DNA of 64,000 nucleotides from the NCBI RefSeq assembly GCF_003323745.1, contig NZ_QOIL01000021.1, forward strand, positions 117,764-181,763. The letters are read 5' to 3'. This document shows, in pieces, positions 49,665-58,281 of the stretch. The notes beneath the pieces were generated by a model. It was not told where the DNA came from, ran no database searches, and worked only from the letters and a program-made list of their open reading frames with translations. The position numbers and the translations under genes are program-made. The DNA is from Sphaerisporangium album (lineage in GTDB: Bacteria > Actinomycetota > Actinomycetes > Streptosporangiales > Streptosporangiaceae). Every line of letters begins with the position of its first letter. Position 1 is the stretch's first letter.

Positions 49665-52094
49665 TCAGGAGACGGTGACGCGGAAGATCCGGTCCGAGCC
49701 GTCCGGTTGGCCTCCGTTGTTGTCGGCGTTGGTGGTCGAGAGCCACATCTGGTCGGCGCCGGGAACCTTGATCACGGTGCGCAGGCGCCCGTACGTCCCG
49801 ACGTAGTACGCGGTCGGCGTGCCGGTGCTCTCACCGCTGCCGATCGGGATGCGCCACATGCGCTCGCCCTTCAGCGCGGCCATGTAGACCACGTCGCGGA
49901 CGATGGCGATGGCGCTCGGCGAGGCCGTGGAGACCGACCACTGCCGTTTGGGGTTCTCCATGCCGGAGACGCTGCAACTGCCCTCGCAGGTCGGCCAGCC
50001 GTAGTTGAGCCCCGGCTTGATCAGGTTGAGCTCGTCGTACTGGCTGTTGCCGAACTCCGCCTCCCACAGCCGCCCCTGGGAGTCCCAGGCGATGCCCTGC
50101 GGGTTGCGGTGGCCGTAGCTGTAGACGAGCGTGCCGAACGGGTTGCCGGGGGCCGGCGTGCCGTCGGTCCTCATGCGCAGGACCTTGCCGTTGAGCGACG
50201 CCTTGTCCTGCGCGAGGTTGCTCTGCTGGGAGTCGCCGGTGGTCGCGTACAGGTACCCGTCCGGGCCGAAGGCGAGCCTGCCGCCGTTGTGGAAGCGGTT
50301 CTTGCGGATGCCCTGGACCAGGACCGTGTACGCCGACAGCGCGGCGCCGTTGTAGGTCATCCGGACGATCCGGTTGCCCTCCGACGCCGTGTGCATGAAG
50401 TACACGTAGTGGTTGGAGTTCCAGTTCGGGTCGACGGCGACGCCGAGCAGGCCGCCCTCGCCGTCGGTGGTCATCGCGTTGGGCACGGTGCCGACCTGGG
50501 TTCTGGCCCCCGCGAGGGTGACCTTGAAGACCTTGAACGAGTCGCGCTCGGTCACCAGCGCGGTCTGGCCGTCCGGCAGCCAGGCCATGCCCCACGGGAT
50601 CGACCAGCCGGTCGAGATCGTGGTGATGCTCGACGGCACGCCGCCGCTGCACGAGCTCGTGGTGAACGACACCGTGTTGCTCTGCCCCGAGGTGTTGCCG
50701 GCGGCGTCCCTGGCCACGACGTTCAGCGTGTACGCCGTGTTGCAGGCCAGCCCGGTGACGGTGGTCGAGGTGGCCGGCGGGGCGCCCGTGACGGTCTTGT
50801 AGACCGTCGTGCCGCTGCGGACGTCGTACGCCGTCACGCCGCGGTCGTCGGTCGACCCGGTCCACGTCACGTTCGCGCTGTTGGACGTGACGTTCGACGA
50901 GGTCAGGCCGGACGGCGCGGTGGGCGCCCGGGTGTCGGAGCCGGCCAGGGTGGTGCAGATCGCCTGGGCGCTGCTCTGCGAGGTGTTGCCGGCCGCGTCG
51001 CGGGCGAAGACCGACAGGCGGTACTCGGTGTTCGGGGTGAGCCCGGTGAGGGTCCTCGACGTGGCGGTGCCCGCGGCCTCGCCGAGCTTGTTGCCGTCGT
51101 GGTAGATGTCGTACGCCGCCACCCCGACGTTGTCGGTGGAGGCGCCCCAGCTCAGGGTGAGGCTGTTCTCGCCGATGGCGGAACATGCCGGTTGACCTGG
51201 GACTGTCGGTCGCTCGGTATCGCCGTGAGCGCTCACGGAGAGGCGGTCGACGTTGGGGCCGCCGTTGTCGGTGGTCGCCGTGGCCCGGATCTTGTTGGAC
51301 CCGGCGGCGAGGTCGGCGTTGACGGTCGCCGTCTGCCAGGTGTCCCATGAGCCGGTGCCGCCGAACGCCAGGTCGTTGGCCACGACGTTGCCGTTGACGC
51401 TGATGTCCATCGGGCGGTTGATCGTGGTGCCGTTGGCGTACCGCAGCGTGAGCGCCGAGGCGCCGGCGGTGGCCGCGCTGACCGTCCACTCGATGGAGCT
51501 GCCGGTGACGTTCACGTAGTCCACGAAGCCGGTCCCGGTGTAGCCGGTGTGGTTGGTGGCCACGGTGGCCTGGGACAGCGCCGCGTCCTCCGCCTGGTAG
51601 TCAGTGGCCGCCGGGGCGACGTCGAACTCCAGCCAGTCCAGGTTGGGGCCGCCGTTGTCGGTCGTGGCGGTCAGGCTGATCTTGTTGGAGCCGGCGTTCA
51701 CCGGGGCGGTCAGCGTGCTGGTCGCCCAGGTGTCCCAGGAGCCGGTGCCGTTGAACGCGCGCGCCGCCGACACCACGGCGCCGTTAGCGCTCACGTCCAT
51801 CGGGCGGTTGATCGTGGTGCCGTTGGCGTACCGGAGCGCGATGGTCGCCGTACCGGCCGCCGGGGCGTTCACGGTCCACTCGACGTACGCGCCGGTGATG
51901 TTGTCGCCGTTGACGAATCCCGTACCCGAGTAACCGGTGTGGTTGGACTCCACCACGCCCTGCGAGACGGTGGCGCCCTCCGCCTCGTAGCGGGTCGCCG
52001 CCGCTGCCGCCGGTGGCGCGCCGGCGAGTCCGATCAGTAGTCCTGCCGCGATGACGCACGTGGTCGCGGGCGCCCTGGGCCTTCGCGATCTCAT
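49665..52094 (-). CDS. Secreted PQQ-type sugar dehydrogenase with two CBM35-like and two FN3 domains
   Basis: 809 residues from ATG 52094 (GGAGG upstream). Signal peptide to about 33, then two CBM35-like modules (about 35-155 RYEAEGATVSQGVVESNH; about 160-280 YQAEDAALSQATVATNH), two fibronectin type III domains (about 295-385 and 395-480) and a C-terminal six-bladed GSDH-type propeller (about 490-809): WSIPWGMAWLPDGQTALVTE, EGGLLGVAVDPNW, FHNGGRLAFGPDGYLYATTGD, YSYGHRNPQGIAWD and EFGNSQYDELNLI. Soluble glucose/aldose dehydrogenases of this fold use PQQ and Ca. Binding modules suggest it oxidises sugars at the plant cell wall surface. A fused extracellular oxidoreductase beside pectinases is notable. 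Confidence 0.85.
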   Translation of the reverse strand: MRSRRPRAPATTCVIAAGLLIGLAGAPPAAAAATRYEAEGATVSQGVVESNHTGYSGTGFVNGDNITGAYVEWTVNAPAAGTATIALRYANGTTINRPMDVSANGAVVSAARAFNGTGSWDTWATSTLTAPVNAGSNKISLTATTDNGGPNLDWLEFDVAPAATDYQAEDAALSQATVATNHTGYTGTGFVDYVNVTGSSIEWTVSAATAGASALTLRYANGTTINRPMDISVNGNVVANDLAFGGTGSWDTWQTATVNADLAAGSNKIRATATTDNGGPNVDRLSVSAHGDTERPTVPGQPACSAIGENSLTLSWGASTDNVGVAAYDIYHDGNKLGEAAGTATSRTLTGLTPNTEYRLSVFARDAAGNTSQSSAQAICTTLAGSDTRAPTAPSGLTSSNVTSNSANVTWTGSTDDRGVTAYDVRSGTTVYKTVTGAPPATSTTVTGLACNTAYTLNVVARDAAGNTSGQSNTVSFTTSSCSGGVPSSITTISTGWSIPWGMAWLPDGQTALVTERDSFKVFKVTLAGARTQVGTVPNAMTTDGEGGLLGVAVDPNWNSNHYVYFMHTASEGNRIVRMTYNGAALSAYTVLVQGIRKNRFHNGGRLAFGPDGYLYATTGDSQQSNLAQDKASLNGKVLRMRTDGTPAPGNPFGTLVYSYGHRNPQGIAWDSQGRLWEAEFGNSQYDELNLIKPGLNYGWPTCEGSCSVSGMENPKRQWSVSTASPSAIAIVRDVVYMAALKGERMWRIPIGSGESTGTPTAYYVGTYGRLRTVIKVPGADQMWLSTTNADNNGGQPDGSDRIFRVTVS

Positions 52095-52494
52095 CGATCC
52101 TCCTGCACGGATGGGGGGTCGCGGTGCCGGTAAAGGTTGGATCTTTGGACTGTGATCCCATAAATCAGGGCCTTTGTCAACATTCTTTCCGAATGTGGGC
52201 CGGTATCCCTGTGTCACACGACGGAAACATACGACGGGCGTCGAGGCAAGCCTGAACGGGATGTTCGGGTGGATGTTCTGCGAGGCTCTAGACGTACTGC
52301 GGTGGTTTGGCGTATCTCTTTCACCTAAGCGCGGGGCCAAGAGGTTGGATCTTTACCCGTGACTTCACTCAAGGTCGCCACCGTCGGTGTGGCGTGTGAC
52401 CCCGCCGGGTTGCGTCGGGGTGCTCGGATCGGCAGTCACGATACATCGGAGGTATGGGCTTAGCCTCGCCCTTTGACGCAAGGAGATGACCACG
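52095..52494. promoter_or_regulatory. Divergent promoter region with duplicated AGGTTGGATCTTT motif
   Basis: The 400-bp region between the minus-strand polysaccharide genes and the plus-strand GH105 gene has no gene and is AT-richer than its surroundings. AGGTTGGATCTTT occurs at 52134-52146 and 52342-52354, 208 bp apart, one near each divergent gene. The first copy extends to AAAG-GTTGGAT-CTTT, an imperfect dyad. Candidate operator pair for a local pectin regulator, which is not encoded nearby. Confidence 0.45.
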
Positions 52495-54042
52495 TTGCGC
52501 CTGGCTCTCACCCTCGCTCTCACCGCATTGGCCTTACCATTGGCACCCGTCACGGCCGCCCAGGCGGCGGTCGTCCGCTACGAGGCGGAGGACGCGACGA
52601 TCGCGCGCGGCGCCGTCGAGTCCAACCACCCGGGCTTCACCGGCGCCGGGTTCGTCAACTACGACAACGTCACCGGCTCGTACGTGGACTGGACCGTCGA
52701 CTCGCCGCGCGCGCAGACCGTCACGCTGACCCTCAGGTACGCCAACGGCACCACTGCCGAACGGCCGATGGACGTGAGCGTTAACGGCACCGTGGTCTCG
52801 GCCGCGCGGTCGTTCCCCGGCACCGGATCCTGGACCAACTGGGCGACGGCCACGCTGACCGCCTCGCTCGGCGCCGGGACCAACCATGTCCGCGCGACCG
52901 CGACGACCGCCGGTGGCGGCCCCAACGTCGACTCGCTGTCGGTCGACGACCAGACCCAGCCCGCGACGGACTGGTCCAAGGCCGTCGTGGACTCCACCAT
53001 GGCCCGCTTCACGCCGTCGTCCATCGGTGGCTGGAGCTATCCGGTGGGGCTCTACCTGTACGGCCAGCACCTCGTCTACCAGCGCACCCACGACCCCCGC
53101 TATCTGCAGTACATCAAGGACTGGGCCGACCGCTTCGTGGACGGCGGCGGGAACATCAGCCAGAGCTTCAACAACCTGGACAGCATGGAGGCGGGGAACG
53201 TCCTGCTCATCCTGTGGCAGGAGACCGGCCAGGCGAAGTACCGCACGGCGGCGCAGAAGATCAGGAACCGGCTGAACACCTATCCGCGCACCTCCGACGG
53301 CGGTTTCTGGCACTCCACCTCCGACTCCCGGCAGGGCCAGCTCTGGGCGGACGGCACGTTCATGGTGAACCCGTTCCTCGCCCGGTACGGCCGGCTGTTC
53401 AACGACGCCACGTACGCGAACAACGAGGTCGCCAAGCAGCTCGTCGTCTACGACGACCACCTCCGGCGCGCTTCGGGCCTGCTCTACCACGCCTACGACG
53501 AGCCCGGAGGGCTCACCGCGAGCTGGGTGCACCCCGAGTCCGGCAACACGAACGGCCTGTCCTGGTGCCGGGCCATCGGCTGGTACGGCATGGCGGTGAC
53601 CGACGTGCTGGAGATCATTCCCGCGTCCCACCCGCAGCGGGCCGCGCTGGTCGGCATCGTCCGCGACCTCGTCGCCGCGTTCGCCCGATACCAGGACCCG
53701 GCCACCGGGCGCTGGTTCCAGGTCGTCGACCAGGAGAGCGATCCGGGCAACTGGACCGAGACCTCCTGCTCGGCGATGTACACGTTCACGATCTCGCGGG
53801 CCGTCGAGCGCGGGTACGTGGACGCGAGCTACAAGGCGAACGCCACGCGCGGCTACCAGGGCGTGCTGCAGAAGGTCTCGATCGGCTCCGACGGCCGCAC
53901 CAACGTCGCCGACATCTGCATCGGCACGAACGTGGACGACGTCACGAGCTTCTATTTCGGGCGCCCCCGGGCGACCAACGACTTCCACGGGCTGGGCGCA
54001 TTCCTGATCATGAATGAACAGATGATGCGAACGGGTTCCTGA
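52495..54042 (+). CDS. Secreted unsaturated rhamnogalacturonyl hydrolase-like enzyme (GH105) with N-terminal CBM35-like module
   Basis: 515 residues from TTG 52495; AAGGAG at 52480-52485 gives 9-nt spacing to it, whereas ATG 52486 directly abuts the ribosome site. Signal peptide (RLALTLALTALALPLAPVTA), CBM35-like module (about 27-145, RYEAEDATIARGAVESNHPG), then an (alpha/alpha)6 barrel (about 155-515): WSYPVGLYLYGQHLVYQ, NLDSMEAGNVLLILWQETG, GFWHSTSDSRQGQLWADGT (key SRQGQLWADG), HPESGNTNGLSWCRAIGWYG and TETSCSAMYTFTISRAVERG. These match YteR/YesR-like GH105 enzymes that remove unsaturated galacturonate from rhamnogalacturonan fragments. Secreted forms with a CBM are less common than the cytosolic Bacillus type. 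Confidence 0.85.
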   Translation: MRLALTLALTALALPLAPVTAAQAAVVRYEAEDATIARGAVESNHPGFTGAGFVNYDNVTGSYVDWTVDSPRAQTVTLTLRYANGTTAERPMDVSVNGTVVSAARSFPGTGSWTNWATATLTASLGAGTNHVRATATTAGGGPNVDSLSVDDQTQPATDWSKAVVDSTMARFTPSSIGGWSYPVGLYLYGQHLVYQRTHDPRYLQYIKDWADRFVDGGGNISQSFNNLDSMEAGNVLLILWQETGQAKYRTAAQKIRNRLNTYPRTSDGGFWHSTSDSRQGQLWADGTFMVNPFLARYGRLFNDATYANNEVAKQLVVYDDHLRRASGLLYHAYDEPGGLTASWVHPESGNTNGLSWCRAIGWYGMAVTDVLEIIPASHPQRAALVGIVRDLVAAFARYQDPATGRWFQVVDQESDPGNWTETSCSAMYTFTISRAVERGYVDASYKANATRGYQGVLQKVSIGSDGRTNVADICIGTNVDDVTSFYFGRPRATNDFHGLGAFLIMNEQMMRTGS

Positions 54043-54118
54043 GCGATCGGATACGGCACTTGGCCGTTTTCGCGAAGAATGCGAATAATGCCGCTTTCTT
54101 CGTGAAAAGACGCATATC

Positions 54119-54151
54119 AAGGGGTCTGCTGATGCCGACGGCAGACCCCTT
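54119..54151 (+). terminator. Hairpin terminator after the GH105 gene
   Basis: AAGGGGTCTGC (54119-54129) and GCAGACCCCTT (54141-54151) form a perfect 11-bp stem, 77 bp after the GH105 stop and before the monooxygenase gene. Confidence 0.8.
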
Positions 54152-54217
54152 CGCGAGGTCCTGATTTATGGTGAAATTTCCTCTATAACCTGGCGGGCAA
54201 CAGGCGAGGAGACCCCC

Positions 54218-55666
54218 ATGCCGACCTCAGTATCGCGCCAGTTCTCCGACATCGGCACCCCACGGCCGCCGGAAGGCGCCAAGGTGATCATGCGGCGTGC
54301 CGTCGTCCTCGGCGCGAGCATGGCGGGTCTGCTCGCCGCGCGCGTGCTCAGCGACCACGCGGACGAGGTCCTGATCATCGAGCGGGACGGTTCGGACGTG
54401 GACGACGGCCCGCGTCCCGGCGCGCCGCAGGGAAGCCAGGTGCACGCGCTGCTGCCCGCGGGCCAGCTCCAGCTCGAACGCTGGTACCCCGGGTTCACCG
54501 AGGCGGCCATCGCCGCGGGCGCGGTCGTGCCTCCCCCTGACGGCGTGCGGTTCTACGTCGAGGGGGTCCTGCGTACGGCCCCGCCCGTCCCGCCGACGGG
54601 GCAGGCGACGACGCTGGTCAGCACGCGGCCCTTCCTGGAGGCCATGGTCCGGCACCGGACCATGGCCATCGGCAAGATCCGGCTCGTCGTCGGCCGCGCC
54701 GAGGGCCTAATCTTCGACGGCGACCGGGTCACCGGCGCGCGGTACGTCCCCGAGGGCGCGGACGAGATCGTCACCGAGAGCGCGGACCTGGTGGTCGACG
54801 CCATGGGCCGTTCCAGCCGGCTCGGCGACTGGCTGGAGGAAAATGGCTGGCCCCGGCCGCCGATGCTCCGCATGCCCATCAAGCTCAACTACGCCACCGC
54901 CCTGTTCAGGCGGGACGAGCGGATCAGCGACGTCTGGGTCGCGGTGTCCACGGCGTCCGCGGACGAGGCGCGCGGGAAGGTCGCCAGGATCGGCGGCTTC
55001 CACGTGGTCGAAGGCGACAAGTGGATCATGCTGGTCTCGGGATACGACGACGACCGTCCCACGCGCGACGTCGAGGACTTCACCCGGCGCGCCCGCGCCC
55101 ACTTCCCCACCCCCTTCGGGGACATCGCCGAGCGCGCCGAGATGATCGGTGAGGTGATCACCTACCACCAGGCGGACAGCAGGCGGCGCGACTTCCACAA
55201 GCTCGACCGCCTCCCCGCCGGGCTGGTGGCCGCCGGCGACGCCGTCGCCTCGTTCAACCCCGTCTACGGGCAGGGCATGACGTCGGCCGCGCTGCACGCC
55301 TCCTGCCTGTCGGCCTACCTGCGCTCCGGCCCGTCGCCGGACGCCCCCGCGCGGGCGTACTTCGAGCAGGTCCGGGTCGTCGTGGACGCCGCCTGGCAGA
55401 CCTCGACGTTCTCCGACCTCTCGTTGCCCCATGTGGACGGCCCGTACCCGCCCGCGTACAAGCTCACCAAGTGGATCAGCGACGTGGTGTTCGCGGCGTC
55501 GATGACCGACGCCGCGGTCAACCGGCGGCTGGACGCGGTCATGACCATGCGGGCGCACCCGAACACGCTGATGCGGCCGGGCACGGTGCTGCGGGCGCTC
55601 TGGCTTAGTGCTGTGCGCGGTGTGGCGCGTTCCCGCCGCTCCGAGGTGTCGCCCGCGGCCGGTTGA
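54218..55666 (+). CDS. FAD-dependent oxidoreductase / monooxygenase
   Basis: 482 residues from ATG 54218 with GAGGAG upstream. Rossmann FAD site VVLGASMAGLLAARVL (about 29-44; GxSxxG variant), ERDG after the second strand, a VSTRPFLEAMVRHR segment, and the second FAD motif GLVAAGDAVASFNPVYGQGM (GD and PxxGxG). This is the pattern of 2-polyprenyl-6-methoxyphenol-hydroxylase-like and halogenase-like class A flavoproteins. No substrate can be deduced; a short hydrophobic C-terminal region suggests membrane proximity at most. It precedes a TetR regulator and an efflux pump on the same strand, so detoxification of a small aromatic or hydrophobic compound is possible. Confidence 0.82.
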   Translation: MPTSVSRQFSDIGTPRPPEGAKVIMRRAVVLGASMAGLLAARVLSDHADEVLIIERDGSDVDDGPRPGAPQGSQVHALLPAGQLQLERWYPGFTEAAIAAGAVVPPPDGVRFYVEGVLRTAPPVPPTGQATTLVSTRPFLEAMVRHRTMAIGKIRLVVGRAEGLIFDGDRVTGARYVPEGADEIVTESADLVVDAMGRSSRLGDWLEENGWPRPPMLRMPIKLNYATALFRRDERISDVWVAVSTASADEARGKVARIGGFHVVEGDKWIMLVSGYDDDRPTRDVEDFTRRARAHFPTPFGDIAERAEMIGEVITYHQADSRRRDFHKLDRLPAGLVAAGDAVASFNPVYGQGMTSAALHASCLSAYLRSGPSPDAPARAYFEQVRVVVDAAWQTSTFSDLSLPHVDGPYPPAYKLTKWISDVVFAASMTDAAVNRRLDAVMTMRAHPNTLMRPGTVLRALWLSAVRGVARSRRSEVSPAAG

Positions 55667-55791
55667 CCCGCTGTGTGACGCAGTTCACAGGAAGGTGGGA
55701 AATAACCGGGGATGCCGTCCCCGTTTGCACGTACGCACCGATCCGGGGAGTTCGTCCCCGGATCGCGTACAGGGAACAGGGGGACGTCGCC

Positions 55792-56469
55792 GTGGGGACC
55801 GTCAGCACGACCGCCGAACGCGGGCACGCCACCCGGATGCGGGCGGACGCGTCGCGCAACCGGGAACGCATCGTGGCCGCCGCGCGCGAGGCGTTCGTCG
55901 AGTACGGCGCCGAGGTGACGCTCGACCAGATCGCGCGGCGGGCCGGGGTGGGGAACGCCACCATCTACCGGCACTTCGCCGACCGTCCGGAGCTGTTCCG
56001 CCAGGTCATGCTGGCGGTCATCGACCGGGTCGTCGAGCTGGCCGAGTCGGCGCTCGCGGAGGAGCCGGACGCGTTCGAGGCGCTGCGGCGCTTCGTCCAC
56101 GGCGCGGCCGACGAGCGCATCGGAGCCCTCTGCCTGATCGTGTCCGACGGCTGCGAGAGGATCGCCGCCGAGCTCACCGACAAACGCGTTCGCCTTGAAC
56201 GCGCCGTTCAGGCCATAGTGGACCGGGCACGCGACGCCGGCCTGCTGCGGCCGGACGTGACCCCCGGCGACATCATGATCGCACTGCCCAAGCTCACCCG
56301 GCCGCTGCCGGACACCGGGTGCCTGAATCTCGACAGGTTCGTCGATCGCCATCTGGAGCTGTTCCTCGACGGCCTCCGCGCTCCGGCGCGGTCCATCCTG
56401 CCCGGTGCGGGAGCGACCTTCGAGGACCTCCAGCGGCACCGCACGACGACCACCACCCCCGTCGCCTGA
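55792..56469 (+). CDS. TetR/AcrR-family regulator
   Basis: 225 residues from GTG 55792 (AGGGGGA upstream; ATG 55834-55837 region is an alternative). HTH at about 20-65: RADASRNRERIVAAAREAFV, VTLDQIARRAGVGNATIYRHF. The C-terminal ligand domain includes FRQVMLAVIDRVVELAES and RFVDRHLELFLDGLRAP. It stands 95 bp before a drug-transporter gene on the same strand and probably represses it and itself. The C-terminal ten residues are Thr-rich (HRTTTTTPVA). Confidence 0.85.
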   Translation: MGTVSTTAERGHATRMRADASRNRERIVAAAREAFVEYGAEVTLDQIARRAGVGNATIYRHFADRPELFRQVMLAVIDRVVELAESALAEEPDAFEALRRFVHGAADERIGALCLIVSDGCERIAAELTDKRVRLERAVQAIVDRARDAGLLRPDVTPGDIMIALPKLTRPLPDTGCLNLDRFVDRHLELFLDGLRAPARSILPGAGATFEDLQRHRTTTTTPVA

Positions 56470-56563
56470 GGTCCCTGACCGGCCTCGACCACCACACCTT
56501 CGACATCTCTCAGCCGGTGAGCTTCCGCTGACCACCTGCTGATTCACATCCTCCGCACCGTGA

Positions 56564-58096
56564 GTGAGTCAACGCATGCCTGAAACAGCCCAGGTCCTCC
56601 CGGACCCCCGGCGCTGGAAAGCCCTCGCATTCATCGCCATAGCCCAGCTGATGGTCGTGCTCGACGCGACGATCGTGAACATCGCCCTGCCGTCCGCCCA
56701 GGTGGACCTCGGCATCTCCGACGCCAACCGCCAGTGGGTGATCACGGCGTACGCCCTCGCCTTCGGCGGGCTTCTCCTGTTCGGCGGGCGCATCTCGGAC
56801 CTGTGGGGCCGCAAGCGCGCCTTCACCGCCGGTCTGATCGGCTTCGCCGCCGCCTCCGCCATCGGCGGGGCCGCCGCCAACGAGGCCATGCTCCTCGGCG
56901 CCCGAGCCCTGCAAGGCGCGTTCGGCGCGCTGCTCGCGCCCGCCGCGCTCTCCCTGCTCGCGGTGATGTTCACCGACGCCAAGGAGCGCGCCAAGGCGTT
57001 CGGCATCTACGGCGCCATCGCGGGCGGCGGCAGCGCCGTCGGCCTGATCCTCGGCGGCTTCCTCACCGAGTACCTCGATTGGCGCTGGACGTTCTACGTC
57101 AACATCCCCTTCGCCGCCCTCGCCGTCGCGGGCGCCTTCCTCGTCATCCGCGAGCCCGCCGTCGGGCACAACTCCAGCGGACTGGACATCCCGGGCGTCA
57201 TCCTGGCCACCCTGGGCCTGGTGTCCCTGGTCTACGGCTTCACCCGCGCCGAATCGGACGGATGGGGCGCGGGCGTGACCATCGGCCTGTTCGTCGCGGC
57301 CGTCGTGTTCCTCGCCGCGTTCGTCGCGGTCGAGAGCAGGGTTCGGGCGCCCCTGCTCCCGCTGCGCGTGCTGACCGACCGCAACCGCGCCGGGGTGTAC
57401 CTGTCGCTGGGGCTGGCCGTCATCGGGATGTTCGGCCTGTTCCTGTTCCTGACCTACTACCTGCAGGTCGTCAAGGGGTACTCGCCGGTCCTGACGGGCT
57501 TCGCCTTCATGCCGATGGTCGCGGGCATGATCACCGGCTCGACGCAGATCGGGGCCCGCCTGATGAACCGCGTCCCGCCGCGGCTGCTGATGGCGCCGGG
57601 CTTCCTGGTCGCCGCGATCGGCATGCTCATCCTCACCCAGATGCAGCCGGACAGCTCGTACGCCGGCCTGGTGCTGCCCGCGCAGATCCTGCTCGGCCTC
57701 GGCATGGGCACGGCGTTCATGCCGGCGATGAGCCTGGCGACGTCCGGCGTCCAGCCGCGCGACGCCGGGGTGGCCTCCGCGATGGTCAACACCTCGCAGC
57801 AGGTCGGCGGCGCGATCGGCACCGCCCTGCTCAACACCATCGCCGCCGGCGCGGCCACCACGTGGGTCGCCGCGCACGCCGCCCAGGCGCGGACGCTCGG
57901 CGAGGTCGCCTTCGCCAACCAGGCGGCGGTGCACGGGTACTCCGCCGCGATCTGGTGGGCGGTCGGCATCCTGGTCGTGTCGGCGGCCATCGTGCTCACG
58001 CTCGTCACCACCGGCGGCCAGGGAGGCGCCCCCGCCGCCGCGTCCGACGAGGACGGAGAGGCGGACGCCCCGGCGATCCCGGTGCTCGCGCACTGA
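56564..58096 (+). CDS. MFS multidrug efflux transporter, DHA2 (EmrB/QacA) type
   Basis: 510 residues from GTG 56564, or 506 from ATG 56576; no strong ribosome site decides. Fourteen membrane segments. Motif near TM1 LMVVLDATIVNIALPS, the loop 2-3 motif GGRISDLWGRKRAF, motif C-like GGGSAVGLILGGFLTEYLDW and WRWTFYVNIPFA identify the 14-TM DHA2 family, which exports drugs or dyes with protons. A hydrophilic acidic C-tail (SDEDGEADAP) ends it. The stop codon lies inside the first of four intergenic repeats. Confidence 0.92.
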   Translation: MSQRMPETAQVLPDPRRWKALAFIAIAQLMVVLDATIVNIALPSAQVDLGISDANRQWVITAYALAFGGLLLFGGRISDLWGRKRAFTAGLIGFAAASAIGGAAANEAMLLGARALQGAFGALLAPAALSLLAVMFTDAKERAKAFGIYGAIAGGGSAVGLILGGFLTEYLDWRWTFYVNIPFAALAVAGAFLVIREPAVGHNSSGLDIPGVILATLGLVSLVYGFTRAESDGWGAGVTIGLFVAAVVFLAAFVAVESRVRAPLLPLRVLTDRNRAGVYLSLGLAVIGMFGLFLFLTYYLQVVKGYSPVLTGFAFMPMVAGMITGSTQIGARLMNRVPPRLLMAPGFLVAAIGMLILTQMQPDSSYAGLVLPAQILLGLGMGTAFMPAMSLATSGVQPRDAGVASAMVNTSQQVGGAIGTALLNTIAAGAATTWVAAHAAQARTLGEVAFANQAAVHGYSAAIWWAVGILVVSAAIVLTLVTTGGQGGAPAAASDEDGEADAPAIPVLAH

Positions 58097-58187
58097 CCCG
58101 GTTCGGTCCGAGGGCGGCGCACCGACCCCGGGTTCCGCCCGCCGGACTGACCCGGTTCTGTCGGAAGCCGGCGCACTGACCCGGTCC
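58088..58187. repeat. Four short intergenic repeats around GCGCACTGACCCGGTTC
   Basis: Copies at 58088-58104, 58117-58135 (with an insertion), 58144-58158 (GGACTGACCCGGTTC) and 58171-58187, spaced 27-29 bp. The first covers the stop codon of the transporter. Partially palindromic spacers (CCGAGGGCGG, GGAAGCCGG) separate them. Looks like a small REP-type array. Confidence 0.6.
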
Positions 58188-58194
58188 CGATGAA

Positions 58195-58226
58195 GAAGGC
58201 CACTCCCGATCGCGGGAGTGGCCTTC
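58195..58226. terminator. Strong hairpin terminator between convergent genes
   Basis: GAAGGCCACTCCCG (58195-58208), loop ATCG, CGGGAGTGGCCTTC (58213-58226): perfect 14-bp stem ending in CTTCTG, between the transporter and the convergent alpha/beta-hydrolase gene. Confidence 0.88.
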
Positions 58227-58281
58227 TGCGTCCGGTGAGACCGGGCCGGCGCCGCGGGTGTGCGGGCCGTGCCCGGCGGCG

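Noticed and set aside
52486..52494. ATG 52486 as start of the GH105 gene
   Set aside because: It directly abuts the AAGGAG ribosome site; TTG 52495 has proper 9-nt spacing and begins the signal peptide.
58088..58187. CRISPR array
   Set aside because: Only four short imperfect repeats with about 10-bp spacers and no cas genes; spacing is too small for CRISPR.
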